From: Davidsoniella eucalypti
Lineage: Eukaryota; Ascomycota; Sordariomycetes; Microascales; Ceratocystidaceae
Assembly: GCA_004009845.1 (NCBI GenBank)
Contig: RMBW01000011.1
Span: forward strand, 424,771-488,770
Reading direction: 5' to 3'
Length of the DNA: 64,000 bases
The notes beneath the pieces are model-generated. The model saw nothing but the letters and a program-made list of their open reading frames with translations. It had not been told where the DNA came from and ran no database searches. This document shows, in pieces, positions 13,060-25,811 of the stretch (positions within the stretch are counted from its first letter, which is position 1; every line of letters begins with the position of its first letter). Both the position numbers and the translations under genes were made by a program.

Positions 13060-16000
13060 TCATAGAAGCTCAACATCGTCCATGGTGTCGTTTAGATCAA
13101 CATCTGTATCTTCGTCGCCACCACTTAGATACTTATCCCGCAACACCTGCTTCCAGTTCTCTATCGTGTCCACCCGGCCGTCCGCCAGCTGAATCTCGCC
13201 GCGTCGGAGCTTGATCTTCATGCCTGGAACTAGAAACCACTCATGGCTTTTATCACAGACAATGATACGCGACGCCTTGAGGCTCATCTCCCCGTTCTGG
13301 TGCTGGTGGTCAAGATTACCGGCTAGCTCCAACTTGAGCTTCGCGTGGCTGCGACCCAGCACCTTCTCAAGCGCACGTTGACGGTTCATTGGCTTGATAA
13401 CGTTCTCTAAGCACTCGATGCAGTAAACATCGAGACAGTGCGTGCATACCGCAAAGTCTGGGATCCGGCCAATCGTGTCTAGGCACTGCGCACAAACTCG
13501 GGGGCTAAACCGCGAATAGGGGAGCAGCGGCTGTGCGAACGAGTCGGCACTTGTCGTCATACTGTCGGTAGCGATGACCATGCTGAGGCTTTCCGTGGCG
13601 GGCTTGCGCATGCTCTGGTATAAAGCTTGGGCATTCTCTGTGTCGCCAATGGCTACCAAGGCACGAGAGATATTGTCTAGCGCATATGGGTCATTTTCGG
13701 GTTCGCCATCTTCGAGGATTGCAAGACTCTCCTCGATGATTCCAGTGAGAAGCTGTCGCGCCTCTAGGTTTTCGCCGTTCAGCTGGTATATCAGGCCACG
13801 GTACAGCATCGCGTCATTGACGTCCAGTCCCACTAGGCGTTGTGGCATATCCTTGTGTTGGTGGCGACGTAGGTGCGTCTGTAGATCGTCAAGCTCCCCA
13901 ATCCACTTCTGCGCCCAAGGCGAGTTGATACCTGCCGAAACCGCAAGGTGTTTGTATACGAGAGCAAGGCTACGTAACGACATGAGGTGCATACGACGCA
14001 CCAAGATACTGCCTCTGAGATGACTGCCAATCTTCAAGATATCATGATGAATATCTTCTGCCTTCTCGTACTCGCGAGAGTAAAAGCGTAGCATTCCGAG
14101 CGCAAGTCTGAGATAGAGCTCTTTAGCTGGGTCTTGCTGTCTGATGGCCATACGGATCGCTTCATGAAATGCCAGCGTCATGAAACCAACGTTGCCGCAT
14201 ATGCAAGCAGCGCGGGGGATAGTCCATTCAGCCAACGTACCGAGGGCAGCCTGGCTGACTAAAAAGTCATGAAGTCTAGTGGTCGTCACAACCTTGTCAC
14301 ACCCGGACTGCTTGTCAAGCCAAATCATCATTTTCATGATATCCGAGTGCCTGTTGTTCTTGCCCAGCACCGATAGATAAGCAGCTTCTGGGATGAATTT
14401 GTCTCGTTCGTATGAGCTGTTGATGGCCTTTTTGTAGTATGACAGAGATTTATCTGCTTCGCCCAGTTGGTGATAACAGTCCGCAATCTGTAACTGGATA
14501 GTGGAGAGTCGCCATGCGCTGTAGTCAGCGTCTTTCAAGTTTTTCGTGCCAATGTCGTTCCCTCGAAATTCTAGCTCCAGAGTCTCGCAAAGACGGCTGC
14601 GCAACAATGCCTTTTTGTAGTCTTTGTTAACAAAGTGGCAGTACGCTATACGGCCATAAGTTTCGATCATGTTGCGATCGACATCAAGCGAAGTCTCGAA
14701 ATTGGTCATAGCTTCATTCACCATCTTAAAAACAAGATATGTGCTACCAACACGTCGAAACCAGTGGCCAGTTTTCGGGATATCGGATGCCCAGTTGAGT
14801 GCCGTTTCAATGCGGGAACGAGGAGCGATGTGTGACCAGTTGACATCGGAGTCTGTCCACGACTTGCCTGATTGAATGTATGCGACACTGTGAACAATCT
14901 TGAGGCATATATGCGTTGGAATCCACTTATCGAAACTAGGATCGAGCCACGCTGAAGCATACAAGCGGCCAATCTTCTCAACAAGCCCACCCGGCCTCTT
15001 GACTGCATCCTGTGCCCAGGCTTGCGAGTCGGGGTCAAGGCTGCTGACGACATCGGGGTCAGACATCCACTCAGACAAACATGTCATGTTGGCATCAGTA
15101 AAGAGCTTGAGACTATCCTCCTCCTGTGTCCAACCTAGGACATATCGTCTGATTGTGAGAAGTTTGATTAAGCTCCGACCAATATCTCGTTTGTCCAGTG
15201 TATCGACGTTATGCCTATCGACGGCTACTAGGTGCTCCTGCCAGTACCAAGAGGCATACCGCCAAAGATTGATACCAAGAACAACCTGCGTCTGCTTTCC
15301 GGCAACAGCACCAGTTTTCGGAGCCGTGAGAACTTGGAGGCACGTCTTGAGAATATGAAGATTAGCTGCATCCGTATCAAAGCCTATATAGGGCCGGTCG
15401 GCTTCGGACTTGGCTACACACTGGGTGTGCTTTTTGAAGAACTGAGTGATGGATTGATGAAAAAAGGCGACATCTGTCTTATAGATGTTTGAATCGAACT
15501 GGAAATTGGGCTTGGCTATATAGTCTGGACTGTGAGAGGACTTGGGCGAGCTAATAGAGGTGAGATTGGGCGACTTTTGGGCATCCTCAAGTTGTTTGAC
15601 AAGGTCGGCTGTTGTGAAGCCATCTTCTCGGATCAAGGCAAAAAAGCACGAGTATGGTCCACGGAGCGACTCCTCCAAATTAAGTGGTGGAGCTCCAAAA
15701 CGCAACTCAAAGATAGCCATGATCTCGCTCAGCTTGAGCGCCTCTTGGGCGCATGTGACCCATATCAGCATCTCGTTCAAGTCGTTGATTTGGTCTGTGC
15801 TAAGTGAACATTGCATGCGTGCAATCGTTTGGCGAAACATGTCGTCGGCTTGAGCTGGATATTTCTGTACGCTCTCGAGAATCGATGACATGTGCGTGTT
15901 GTTGTTCATATCAGACAGCATGAACTGGGCGAGGATGAAGAGGCCCCCGACCTTTTCGTTGAGAAGATTGATTATCTTTTTCTTCGTGGTCTCGTCGGTG

Positions 16001-17585
16001 CGTTTTAGAATGCGTGACTTGTTGACTTCTTCGGTGATGAAGGATTTAACATCATGGCTAGCTCGATCTGTCGTTATGACTATCTGGCTCAAGGAGAGCT
16101 CCTTGTCTTCCTTTAATGTAATTACCTGATCTTGAAGAGTTGGCCGCCCTGTTATCAGAACCTGCAACTGGACTGCAGTTTTCGAGCTTGCACGCATTTT
16201 CCCCATATCAACAAGAAGATCAAATAGCTGAGCTAGGTCGGACGGTTCTGCTTCGTCGATGCCATCGATTATGAGATATATTTTGCGTTTCCGGCTGTCG
16301 GTGATGATGGGCTTTTTGATAAGCTGGGAAAAGGCACTAGGGATGGTCTTGATTTCCTCACTGCTTTGGATGTTGTGCAACAAAGCCTTTGAGTAGAAAT
16401 CATCGTCTTCAGCTAGTTGGAATGCAATGTCCCGGATGGCTTGGTGTACCGACCGTGTCTCGGGTCTGTTTTCACGGAAGAAAAAGTAGGCAAATGAGTC
16501 TGATGACAACTCGCTTGACTTTGACACGGTCTGGTTTGCCCATGAAATGATCCGTGATGATAGGAATGATTTCCCTGTACCTGTAGATATAGTGTTTAGT
16601 TTATATTGTTTGGGTGCATCAAGGGGCGGTGATTTAACTGGGATTGCTAACCTGGGTTCCCGGTGAGCCACAGAAACTGAGTCTCGCCTCTGTTCCACGT
16701 TTGAAATGTTGAATCTTTGATCAACCAGTCGCCCGTCCCAGAGGTTCGTGATTTCCTAAGATATCGGAAACGGTCCTCCGTATAGACCGATGGTTGCAGA
16801 ATATCCTTCACTTTCAAACGACTCCGTTGTATGGTCTGTTCTCGAGCTTCCTCGCGGAACTCATCCCACTTCTCCCCCATATGGTGCTGCATTGAGATGG
16901 CCCTTTTGATCTCAGCAAGAGTTTCGGCCATGACCATACTAGTTTCGCTCTCTACTAGCTTGTTGAGTTTGTCAATGACCGGTTGCACAGGGCTGCCTTG
17001 TCCTATCAGGCGCTTGAAGTACGATTTGGTGCGGCCGCGGTGGATTTCGACGACAGCCACTAGCATCACTTCGAAGATGGCAGCCATGATCTCTATGCAC
17101 TTGGTACGCAATGGCGATGACATCTTTTCCCGAGTATAGAAATGGAGGCGTGTGGTGAAGTCTTTCAGACGCCTAAACAGTTCTAGAATCGAGTCGTAGG
17201 CACTTGACACGCCATCTGCAGCACCGAGTAGCAGACTGACAGCGACGAAAATGGCTTGAGATGGCGCAAAGATCTGTTCAATCACTCCGCTAAAGGCTTG
17301 GGCAACCTGTTCGATGGGCCTCAGGATCTCGCCTATGATGTCGATAATTCCACGCTGCTTCTCACGCCATGTGCCGAACATCTCGTTCTGGCGGTCTAAG
17401 GCATTGTTGAGATCCTCTATTGAGCGTAATAACGAGTCGAAGAAGTTGATGGCTTTCTCCGGGCCTACAGTTTTCACGTACGTTTCATGCGCTTCCTTAA
17501 TGAGGGTGCGGAATAGCGTGTCCATATCGGAGCTGTGGTCCTTCTCCGAGCCAGAACTTGGGAAGGACATAGTGTTGATAGACAT
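13060..17585 (-). CDS. NLR-like STAND NTPase: Goodbye-like N-terminus, NACHT, TPR-like repeats, C-terminal zinc cluster
   Basis: Two exons, 16652-17585 and 13060-16580, are joined across a 71-bp GT-AG intron that splits the P-loop; the product is 1,484 aa. I chose the ATG at 17585 because upstream codons look like leader sequence. Residues about 15-260 resemble the fungal STAND N-terminal Goodbye domain, all-helical with a hydrophobic IFVAVSLLLGAADG segment. Walker A is LTGNPGTGKS (G309-S316) and Walker B is YLIIDGIDEA (about 414-422), typical of NACHT-class ATPases. Residues about 610-1290 are helical repeats of TPR style (for example IADCYHQLGEADKSLSYYKK). Six cysteines follow at about 1341-1368 (CX2C-X12-CX2C-X4-CX2C), then a short conserved-looking tail (FLVPGMKIKLRRGEIQLADG). 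Fungal NLR-like proteins are implicated in non-self recognition and programmed cell death; the ligand here is unknown. The gene appears intact, with no frameshift or internal stop. Confidence 0.88.
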
Positions 17586-19090
17586 AGTGGATAGACTAGT
17601 AGAGTATTCGCCGTGGTCGTTAATGCAGTAGTAAGTAAAAGTATAAAGGTAGCTAATTGGTATTTGTAGTGGGTGTATAAAAAGCAAGTCGAATATAAGT
17701 TGTGGGTAACACTCCAGTAAGCAACTCCTGATGCAACGGTGGTCGGTCGTATTATTATATAGAAATGGAGATGTTGTCAAGACCCGGTATATCCATACAA
17801 CGATACTCTACGCCTGACTACAGTGCAGGGTCTTGGCAAGGGTAAGCCAATCGACAGCCGAACATACCGTTTGGAGACTCTGAGCTGAGAGGAGTCTCTG
17901 TCCAGCAAAGCGACGCAGCTAGCCAGGATTAAAGGCAAAGAGATGCCTACAAGAGACTCATCGAAGAGTAGTCCTATAGACTGGGCGATTCCAATTGTTT
18001 TGGGTGCTTAGATGGGTAAAATGATGCACGTGAGGCCCTGAAACTGGGCGTGAAAAGACATCAGTTAGTTAAATTGTATAGGTGATAGATAATGATTGAG
18101 GCGTGGATAACAGTCACCACGTTGCCCTATGTACGATGAGACAAAAAAACAATATGAATTTGTGGCTATGAGATCTAGAAACACTAAGATATGGGAGAGG
18201 CGAAAAGAAAATTTACTATGGTTTTCGAATGCCGATGATATTTGGTAAAGCTGGCAGTTCCATATTGGCAACTACAACAACATACAGATATACCAGCAAC
18301 AGTGGTTATGTTACTTGTAAAGGGTAACAACGGAGCTACTTAGTATGTAATGGTACACTTGATGACTAATACATTGCTATGAGAACAAGGCCACTACACG
18401 ACGGCGGATATGTTGGTTCACGAGAGCTATGATTTTCTGTGCGTGTGCCTTACATTTTATTTGTTATTTCGATACTTTGGTATACTAACCAACTCAATGC
18501 CGAAAAGAAAGGTGTTTCCCAAGGTGGTGCCTTTGGCCACCTGCAGGAAGGTTTCACTCTCGGGTTTCAAGTCGAAAGAACCCCCCTAAATTTACTAGCA
18601 GAAAAGACTTCAGGAGGGCTAAAGAAAGATATTTGCCTAGCCAATGGGTCGCTACACCTTGCCTAGACGTTACCACATTAGATGGCATTATTTACTGGAC
18701 CTCCAGAACCTTCGCCTGTTTTGTGTGAATCAGCCTCAAAAACATCATTTTTGAAATAACGTCGTGTCTTGGAATTAGCCCCAGTCTAACTACATGTATG
18801 TACTAGGTCGTTTGTTATGTGTCAGGTAAACAATGGGCCTGTCAAAGCTGGCCTTCTATATTCATATGTTTAGCGCGGTAGTAAGTAAGCCTTGGTCCAT
18901 ACAGCTATAGCCGCCAAGTATTTGTAGAGGTGGATAGCCTAGAGGCCAAACATGACTATAATGCAGGGGTACGTTTTTTGTACCTTGATATTATAAGAGT
19001 AAATTGTAATTCGGTCATCACATGTTCTAATAGTGCTATTAAATCATCCCGTAAGTGCTACTATAGTGCTGAGATCCCAAAGATAACTCT
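17586..19090. other. Intergenic between the NLR-like gene and CHL1
   Basis: This 1.5-kb interval holds the NLR-like gene promoter and the CHL1 3' flank. No supported gene is seen. A 75-codon frame at 18439-18666 looks secreted at its N-terminus but begins with GTG, so it is not called. Confidence 0.6.
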
Positions 19091-21847
19091 TCACATGCCC
19101 TTCTTACCTCTAAAAAATCCGCCCAGGGCGCCCATTAGTTCCGGAAAGCCTTTGTCATGACTTCCGGGCACCGTGCCGCTACGAATCCAACCAGGCAGTT
19201 TGTCTTGTATCCGGGGCGTGCCATATCTTCGATCGCAAAGAACTATTGCGGCGTAATCATTGCGGTGGCGGATTGCCCGACCAATGCTTTGGTTCACAGC
19301 TCGCATACAGGCATTTTCATAGAAATCGCGAGCCTCTTTCTTGCCTATGGCCACAGCCTGCTCATGTGAAATATTGCCTAACGCAGTTTTATCGTCACTG
19401 TGGGGCTTTGTCAGCCGGTCGACAGCTGAGGTCTCAATGTATTCCATCTTAGCTTTCCAGTCAGGAGAGTTGATGTTTGGGAAAGGCAGGCCAACCACAA
19501 TGACGCAACGTCCTAGTTGGTCTGAAAAGTTGATACCTTCACTCATCTTGCCACCAACAACGCCCAGAAGCATTGCCCCTTTGCCCAGCTTGCCAGTTTG
19601 AGCGTCTGGCTTCATGATGGCATCAGTGTATTCTTGCAAAATGTCGTCACTGGAAGCTGTCTTGGACTCCCTGAATAGTGCCTTACGGGTTTTGAGGCGC
19701 TCCCAAATGCTATTAGGGTCATTACCCGCGCCTTGCCATACCTTGACGACTTCATCGAGGTAGCCATAGCTAGGGAAGAAGACTACCATTCCGTCTGGAA
19801 TGATACTACACATGTTGACCAGGCACATTCCAAGTTGTGAAATCATTCCTCGGTCACTACGTCTTTGGAAGCTGAACTCAAATGGCATGTCTTTGCCTTT
19901 GCCAAGGGTCCAAACACAGAGGTTTGACGCAGGTATCACATGACCGCAACTCAAAGTTGAGATTTTGCCAGGAGGGAGTTGAGGAAATAGATGTGACGTG
20001 TAGTCTCCAAAGGGCGACATTGTACCGCCAGCAAGTATCACTGCCCGAGCACTTGATGCAATGCTCGAGAACGCCTGGGTGGGCGACAGTAGAAGGTATG
20101 AGAGTTGCACATCTCGGTCCTCAACCTTGGGCTCCAGCTTTTGGAAGAAGATACGCCCCTCAAAGCTCAGGTTCGTGAGGGCAAGCAGAAAAGACACTAG
20201 AGTCTGGAGAATAGGTGTACTAGATGTCGGTGGCACAGGCTTGCCTTCTTGTTTTGCCTGTTCAGCTTCGACATGTGAAAGATAGCCCTCGATTTTGTAT
20301 GCCAACTTTGATTCTTGGACATATTGTACAAGTTTGTACATATTGATTTGGTCAGCGCCTTTTCGACTGAGCAGGCTAGTGGCCGTTACAATTCCATTTT
20401 CAGGCTGCGGTTCATGGTTAGCGTTTTATCGTTATACTATAGCGATGTTGTCAGTACTGTGACGTACCTTTCCACTTTGAGCTTCGACAAGCCATGACGT
20501 TAGACATTCCATGACACGTGCGACTCGCCCAACTTGAACACGATTCTCAGGCTTCAGCTTCTTCCCAAACTTCTTAATGTATATGCCTATCATTTGTCGT
20601 GCTCGCGTGAGTTCGCTAAGTTTGATTGATGCAGCATGGACACTCGCCACCGCATCCATGATGTTGTGGGCTTCATCGATGATCACAACATTACCATTTA
20701 GATTGATACCAAGTGTCTCACGGGCATTTTTCTGTAGCAGCAGAGGATATGGAAGTGTTATGATCTCTGCTCCCGGAAGAACTGTTCGTGATGCATAATA
20801 TGGGCATACAGAAAGCTTTTTGCCCAACTTATACAAATCCTCAATATCAGGCAGAGTTGCAAGTGACGTATCCCGGAATTGGTGAGTTTGAGAAAGAAGC
20901 TCTTCACTCGGCATATATTGACAGCCACCCGTCTTTGACTTCGACTGTTGAAGCTCGGCACAGCGGTCATTGATGGCTTGTACCGACGTTAACCTTGCTA
21001 CTGACGAGTTGATACACAAGTTCTTTCGTGACGATAGCGGCACAGCTTTGACAGACTCGCTGCTAGATGGGCCATCTTTACATGATTGCAATGACTTTGG
21101 CAAGCTGGATGGGAATTGCGGTCGTCTCAGCTCAGCGATGAACTGACTAAGTTGTGAGTGCGTGCGTGAAGCATAGAAAATCTAGGCAGCCCCATGTTAG
21201 AAACTTAATCAATCTTCTTAAGACGTGAGATTCACCTTCAAGGGCTCTTCTAGAGCTTCATCTTCGTCCTCTTTCTTCCTTGGGCCTCCTATACCAAGAC
21301 TTGATAGCAAGTTACGTGTTTCTTTACTCAATCCTGAGAGCGGATCGCTGTCATCACGGCCATTATCATCTACATCATCCAGAAGGAATCGATCCTCGTC
21401 ATCATTGGCTTCTGCATGTAATAGTCGGGCTTCTTCCATGCGCCGCCGTTTATTAGCTCGATTTTCCATGTCCTTCTCTTTCTGTCGAATCTTGGCGAGT
21501 TTCTCTTCTCTTTCCTCCCATTTTTGAGTGAGCTCTGCACGTTTCTGAGATAACAACTGATCGATGATCCATTCTGGCTCATCAACATATTGCTCCTTCA
21601 TCGTGTTTACTGTATTTTCAAACTGTGATGACTTCTGGTTTCTAAGCCATGTCATCGCGGAGCAGATCAACGAAAGCGACTTTCCAGTTCCAGTAGGGCT
21701 CTCTATGATGCCTATTTGGCCATCGCCTTTCTCTAGTACATCGTAGACAGCCTTCATAAACTGAAGCTGTACATCGTAAGGGGTGTATGGGTGGTGGTAC
21801 TTCGCTGCCTGCGTATCTGTAGATGCAGCACTGTTGATAGAGTCCAT
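19091..21847 (-). CDS. CHL1: ATP-dependent DNA helicase Chl1 (DDX11/FANCJ-like, XPD family)
   Basis: Three exons (21236-21847, 20468-21181, 19091-20404) with GT-AG introns of 54 and 63 bp give 879 aa, the usual length for fungal Chl1. Visible motifs are the Q-motif region (YTPYDVQLQFM), Walker A SPTGTGKS (50-57), motif Ia FYASRTHSQ at the start of exon 2, four conserved-spaced cysteines of the 4Fe-4S domain (about C260, C278, C291, C330), the DEAH box IIDEAHN (371-377) and motif VI QSIGRAIRHR (814-823). The acidic/basic insert after Walker A is typical of Chl1 rather than Rad3. Chl1 is a superfamily 2, 5'-3' helicase needed for sister-chromatid cohesion and processing of replication intermediates in the nucleus. 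The ATG at 21847 lies 462 bp from the divergent RPL28 start. No defect is seen. Confidence 0.94.
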
Positions 21848-22309
21848 CTTGAAAACTTAATTAGTACTTTGAATTTCTGTCAGAACAAAGACAATTATGC
21901 GATGATCCAAGATAAAACATCCAGCATCATCACGATAATCGATATTGCGCTACTTGCAATTGGCGGTCACTAGTCGCGCGCTATAATATAAAACTTTAAT
22001 CCAAAATAGGTTTAACACAATCTGCCACACGCGCGACATCACGTGAACTGAAAGATGTGGCGCTAACAAGGAAAAAAAACTAGTGCCCGGTTTCTTTATT
22101 TTTTCGTTATGCAAAATTACCATGACCTTGCTTTTAGGGCTCTAAAAAAAAAGATTTGTGCGCCCCACAAACAACGACAGAAACTCCACTCAGTGCCTCC
22201 AAGTCCGCTTCAGCAAAAATCACTTTGTCTGTTGGACGAATCTGAAATCTCTCTGTTTTCAATTCCCTAGCAAGCATCTGCAGTTGTTCAACAGGACGAC
22301 CTAATCACC
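21848..22309. promoter_or_regulatory. Shared divergent promoter region CHL1 / RPL28
   Basis: 462 bp separate the two start codons, so both promoters must lie here. It contains two GCGCG-rich clusters (near 21972-21980 and 22028-22034), the palindrome TCACGTGA at 22039-22046 and poly(A)/CT tracts near the RPL28 side. The exact transcription starts cannot be read from sequence. Confidence 0.7.
22039..22046. promoter_or_regulatory. TCACGTGA palindrome (bHLH / Cbf1-type site)
   Basis: A perfect 8-bp palindrome containing the CACGTG E-box sits 271 bp upstream of the RPL28 ATG. CACGTG is bound by Cbf1-like bHLH factors in fungi. Function here is inferred from motif and position only. Confidence 0.45.
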
Positions 22310-23378
22310 ATGCCTACCAGACTCACCAAGACCCGGAAGCAGTACGTTGTTACTTATATATCCTTTACTACACCAAGAATACGTGTTTCGACCCGATGAA
22401 AGCCCCGATATCTCGACGACACTGTTGCAATTGAGCCGCTCTTTTTTTTTCTACGTTTTGCGCATTTCAAAGGAGGGGCGCAGTTGTATTCGATATCATG
22501 AGAAGACTTCAGCAATCATCGACGACATTCATTCCATTCCACACATCAATCCCTCTATCGCGACACCAACATACATTTCGTCATAACGAGACTTCTAAGA
22601 ACGAACATAGAGAACTAACTTTTACTCTACAGCCGGGGTCACGTTTCGGCCGGTAAGGGTCGTGTCGGCAAGCACCGGGTATGATTTAACTCCCTAAACC
22701 CCTCATCACGCCTACGAACACTCCAGCATTTTAAACCCCGAAGACTCGATTCACCGAAGAACCACGGTAAACCGACAATCGGTCGGAAAAAAATGCGATG
22801 TTCAGCGGCGCATGTAAATCATCGAACATTGAAACTAACTTGATAAAACAGAAACATCCCGGTGGTCGTGGTCTTGCCGGTGGTCAACACCAGTAAGTCA
22901 ACTATCCGGTTTCAGTTTCACGCCAATATATCATGCTGACCAACCCACTTTAGCCACCGCACCAACATGGATAAGTACCACCCTGGTTACTTCGGTAAGG
23001 TTGGTATGCGCTACTTCCACAAGCAGCAGAACCACTTCTGGAAGCCTGTGATCAACATTGACAAGGTACATATCTCTTCTATACTCTCAATTTCAACAGA
23101 TGTTTCATCTCGATTTGAAGCATAACCCACCGAGCATCATTTGCTAACGTATAATATAGCTGTGGTCGCTGGTTCCTGTGGAGACCCGTGACGCCTACGT
23201 CTCTGGCGCCAAGAAGGACACCGCTCCCGTTCTTGACCTGCTTCCCCTAGGTTACTCCAAGGTTCTGGGCAAGGGCCGTATCCCCGAGATCCCTCTAGTC
23301 GTGCGGGCGAGATGGGTGAGCAAGCTGGCTGAGGAGAAGATTACCGCTGCCGGCGGTGTTGTTGAGCTTGTTGCGTAA
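22310..23378 (+). CDS. RPL28: 60S ribosomal protein uL15 (L27a/L28)
   Basis: Five exons (22310-22341, 22633-22678, 22852-22892, 22954-23065, 23160-23378) sum to 450 bases, a 149-aa protein, the same length as yeast Rpl28. It starts MPTRLTKTRK and carries the family hallmarks RGHVSAGKGRVGKHR, KHPGGRGLAGGQHHH, NMDKYHPGYFGKVGMRYF and the C-terminal AAGGVVELVA. uL15 sits in the large subunit near the base of the central protuberance and is assembled in the nucleolus. Four introns crowded into the 5' two thirds, the first 291 bp long, are typical of highly expressed fungal ribosomal protein genes and often carry regulatory sequence. All junctions are GT-AG and preserve frame. It is divergent from CHL1 and convergent with CDC7. 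Confidence 0.97.
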
Positions 23379-24228
23379 ATACCCTACGTCTAACGGCATA
23401 TTGTTCTTTCTTCCTTTCACGTCGACAATAACAACACTCACCCAAAAATAAAAAATTGAACACAAACCTCTCACTTTCCCTATACCAATTTTTCTTCGAG
23501 TTATACCCAAAGGTAACTCAACTTTTTTTACGAAACGTACGGGAAGGAGAATATATCTTGTTTCTTCTTGGGAATTTCATGAATGGAATACAAACAAAAA
23601 GGGATTCCTTTCCGGGATAGCATTACAAAGATATCCGACCGCCGGCGAGTTGGACAGAGGTTGAAAAAGGCGTCATTGGTCTGGTTCATTTTGAAGAAGA
23701 GTCGGATGTCCATAGATGTATCATATGGCATTTGGCTCGCATTGCAGGAAAATTGATAGAATAAATTACGACTTCTTTTGACCTACGAAATCTGACTAAA
23801 CGATGGACATTGATGGTAATTGTATCTGTAGTAGCATCAGCCATGTCGTCATTATCTAAAAGTTTTCGTAAATTTTGAATGACCGTAGGAAAACTTTTAA
23901 GTGGGTCTCGCAACATGTATCATATTGTCCGTTTTGTGTTTAACCCTACCGTTGGTTCAAACCCAAGTATCTAGAATCTCATCTTATCCATCACTCCAGA
24001 TATTAGTACTTTCATCGCAATAACGATCATCATACGTTTGCATCCATAAATAAAGAGAAACCTCGGGTTATATTAAGTGATGAATTGGATATTCTAAGTG
24101 TGAAATAGGGAATAAAATTATTGTAACAGTATGGTATATTCTATCGATAAAGTATGTATGCTGAGCCTTTCCAATCCGGACCTGTGTGCCATGAAGTGCA
24201 CAGACATTATGTATAATTGCGATCTTAT
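23379..24228. other. Convergent 3' region RPL28 / CDC7
   Basis: 850 bp between two stop codons on opposite strands. It should contain both 3' UTRs and polyadenylation sites, and is AT-rich. No gene-like ORF is seen. Confidence 0.6.
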
Positions 24229-25811
24229 TTATTCGTCTTTCTGTTCATCTTCGCTTCTCTGATTAGCATCGTATCCATATGATGACACCTCGTCATTCAA
24301 TTGAACTTCGTCGTCAGTGGCACAATCATTTTCATCCTCAGGCAAACCTAGAGATAGAAACTCGTGATTGAGTGCCTCAGATGCACTAATGCGACTAGAT
24401 GGATCTAGATTCATGCATTCACGTAGGAGATCTAGTGCCTGCAACTCCTCAGAGTTTAATGGCTGGCCCTTGTTGTCGGCACCGCCTTCAGTACGACATG
24501 TTGACCAGAGAATGATTTTCTCTAGACTGAAGCCATTAGTGCCAACAGTAGGAAGAGTACACTCAAATGCACAACCGTGTAGAAGACCGGCACGCTTCAT
24601 CTCGCGAGTACCAAAGATTGTGGCTATTTCAATCATAGCGTCGACATCATCTGAACTGTTGAAAAACGGGAAACGTTTGCTCATGATGGTCAACAAGATG
24701 ACACCAACAGACCATATGTCAAGCTTGGTCGTCTGTTCAGTACACTTGAAAAGCACTTCTGGCGCACGGAAACCACGTGTGCCTGCACGGTTGGCACGAC
24801 GAGATGGTCGGGTATCGTGCTCAGGATACCCAAGCGGATATCCTGCATTTTTGGTAGGAATTTGATTTTGGAGGTCACGACGACTCTCTTGGGTGTCGTG
24901 ACAAACACACGCTTTTCTGTCCACGCCTTGACGCTCTGCTAAGCCAAAATCAACCAGCACACCACGCTGTGTGCTCGGATTGTAAAGGAAATTTGTTGGC
25001 TTGATATCGCGGTGGATGATATCATGTGCATGGACGTTCTCGAGAGCTAGGAATAGTGTGCGCAGGTAGATGGCCGTGTCCTGCATCGTCATGTTGCGGA
25101 AGTATTCTCTAAAATCGGCGTGTGGGAAATACGGCAGCACAGCTAGGACTTGGTCGGTGTAGCGAAATGCAGTGATGAGGGGACATACGGCTACACACCC
25201 GCGTAGGTCGTAGAGAAGCTCTAATTCGTTGAGGATTCGCTGTGGACTACTAGTGACATAAATCTTTTTGATAGCGACGAATTTCGTGGGAGACCTGAGT
25301 GGTTGCCGGCTGCCATTTTTCAATGGGGGCATCTCCCATTTGTTGTCCTCGCGTTCAAAGTCCCAGCTGTTGTCGTATGTGTGGTAAAGAAGGTCTTCCG
25401 CTTTATATACTGTGGAAAAGGTACCTGCGTGAAAGTTGACGGTTAGTATGACGTACATACACATGTGACAAGAAATCCTGGAGAACTGTACACACCTTCA
25501 CCAATGCGCTGGATCAACCGATAATGGTCGCTGAAGCCTGGTATTTGCCGCTGTAACTGTTCCATGTCACGGACGACAGCTGGATCAATAACTTCCTCCT
25601 TAACGCCTGGTTCGACAGCATCTTCTTTGTCATCGTCAGAGCTGGCGTCGTCGTCCTCGTGTAGCAGAAGATCTGCCGGTGGCGGCCGGTGTGTCTGTTC
25701 ATAGATGGCTTGTTGAGACTGTGTGTACTCAGATGGGTCCGCCATGGCGAACATTTGCGCCACTTTTGGGACGTGACCACCATCTATGTGTGATGATTGA
25801 GAGCCGTTCAT
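24229..25811 (-). CDS. CDC7: Cell division control kinase Cdc7 (DDK catalytic subunit)
   Basis: Two exons (25496-25811 and 24229-25424) with a 71-bp GT-AG intron give 503 aa. The intron interrupts the glycine loop (RIGEG/TFSTVY; G106 is the split codon). Other landmarks are the catalytic lysine in FVAIKKI (K158), HRDIKPTN (243-250), VDFGLAE (DFG 264-266) and TRGFRAPEV (APE 326-328). A long Arg/Pro-containing insert of about 50 residues lies between DFG and APE, which is characteristic of Cdc7. With its Dbf4 partner it phosphorylates Mcm2-7 to fire replication origins. The N-terminus is acidic (EDDDASSDDDKED). I chose the ATG at 25811 because it has A at -3; an upstream in-frame ATG at 25838 (+9 residues) has a poorer context. 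The gene appears intact. Confidence 0.94.

Noticed and set aside
18439..18666. 75-codon frame with a secretion-like N-terminus
   Set aside because: Starts with GTG and has no neighbours or homology to support it.
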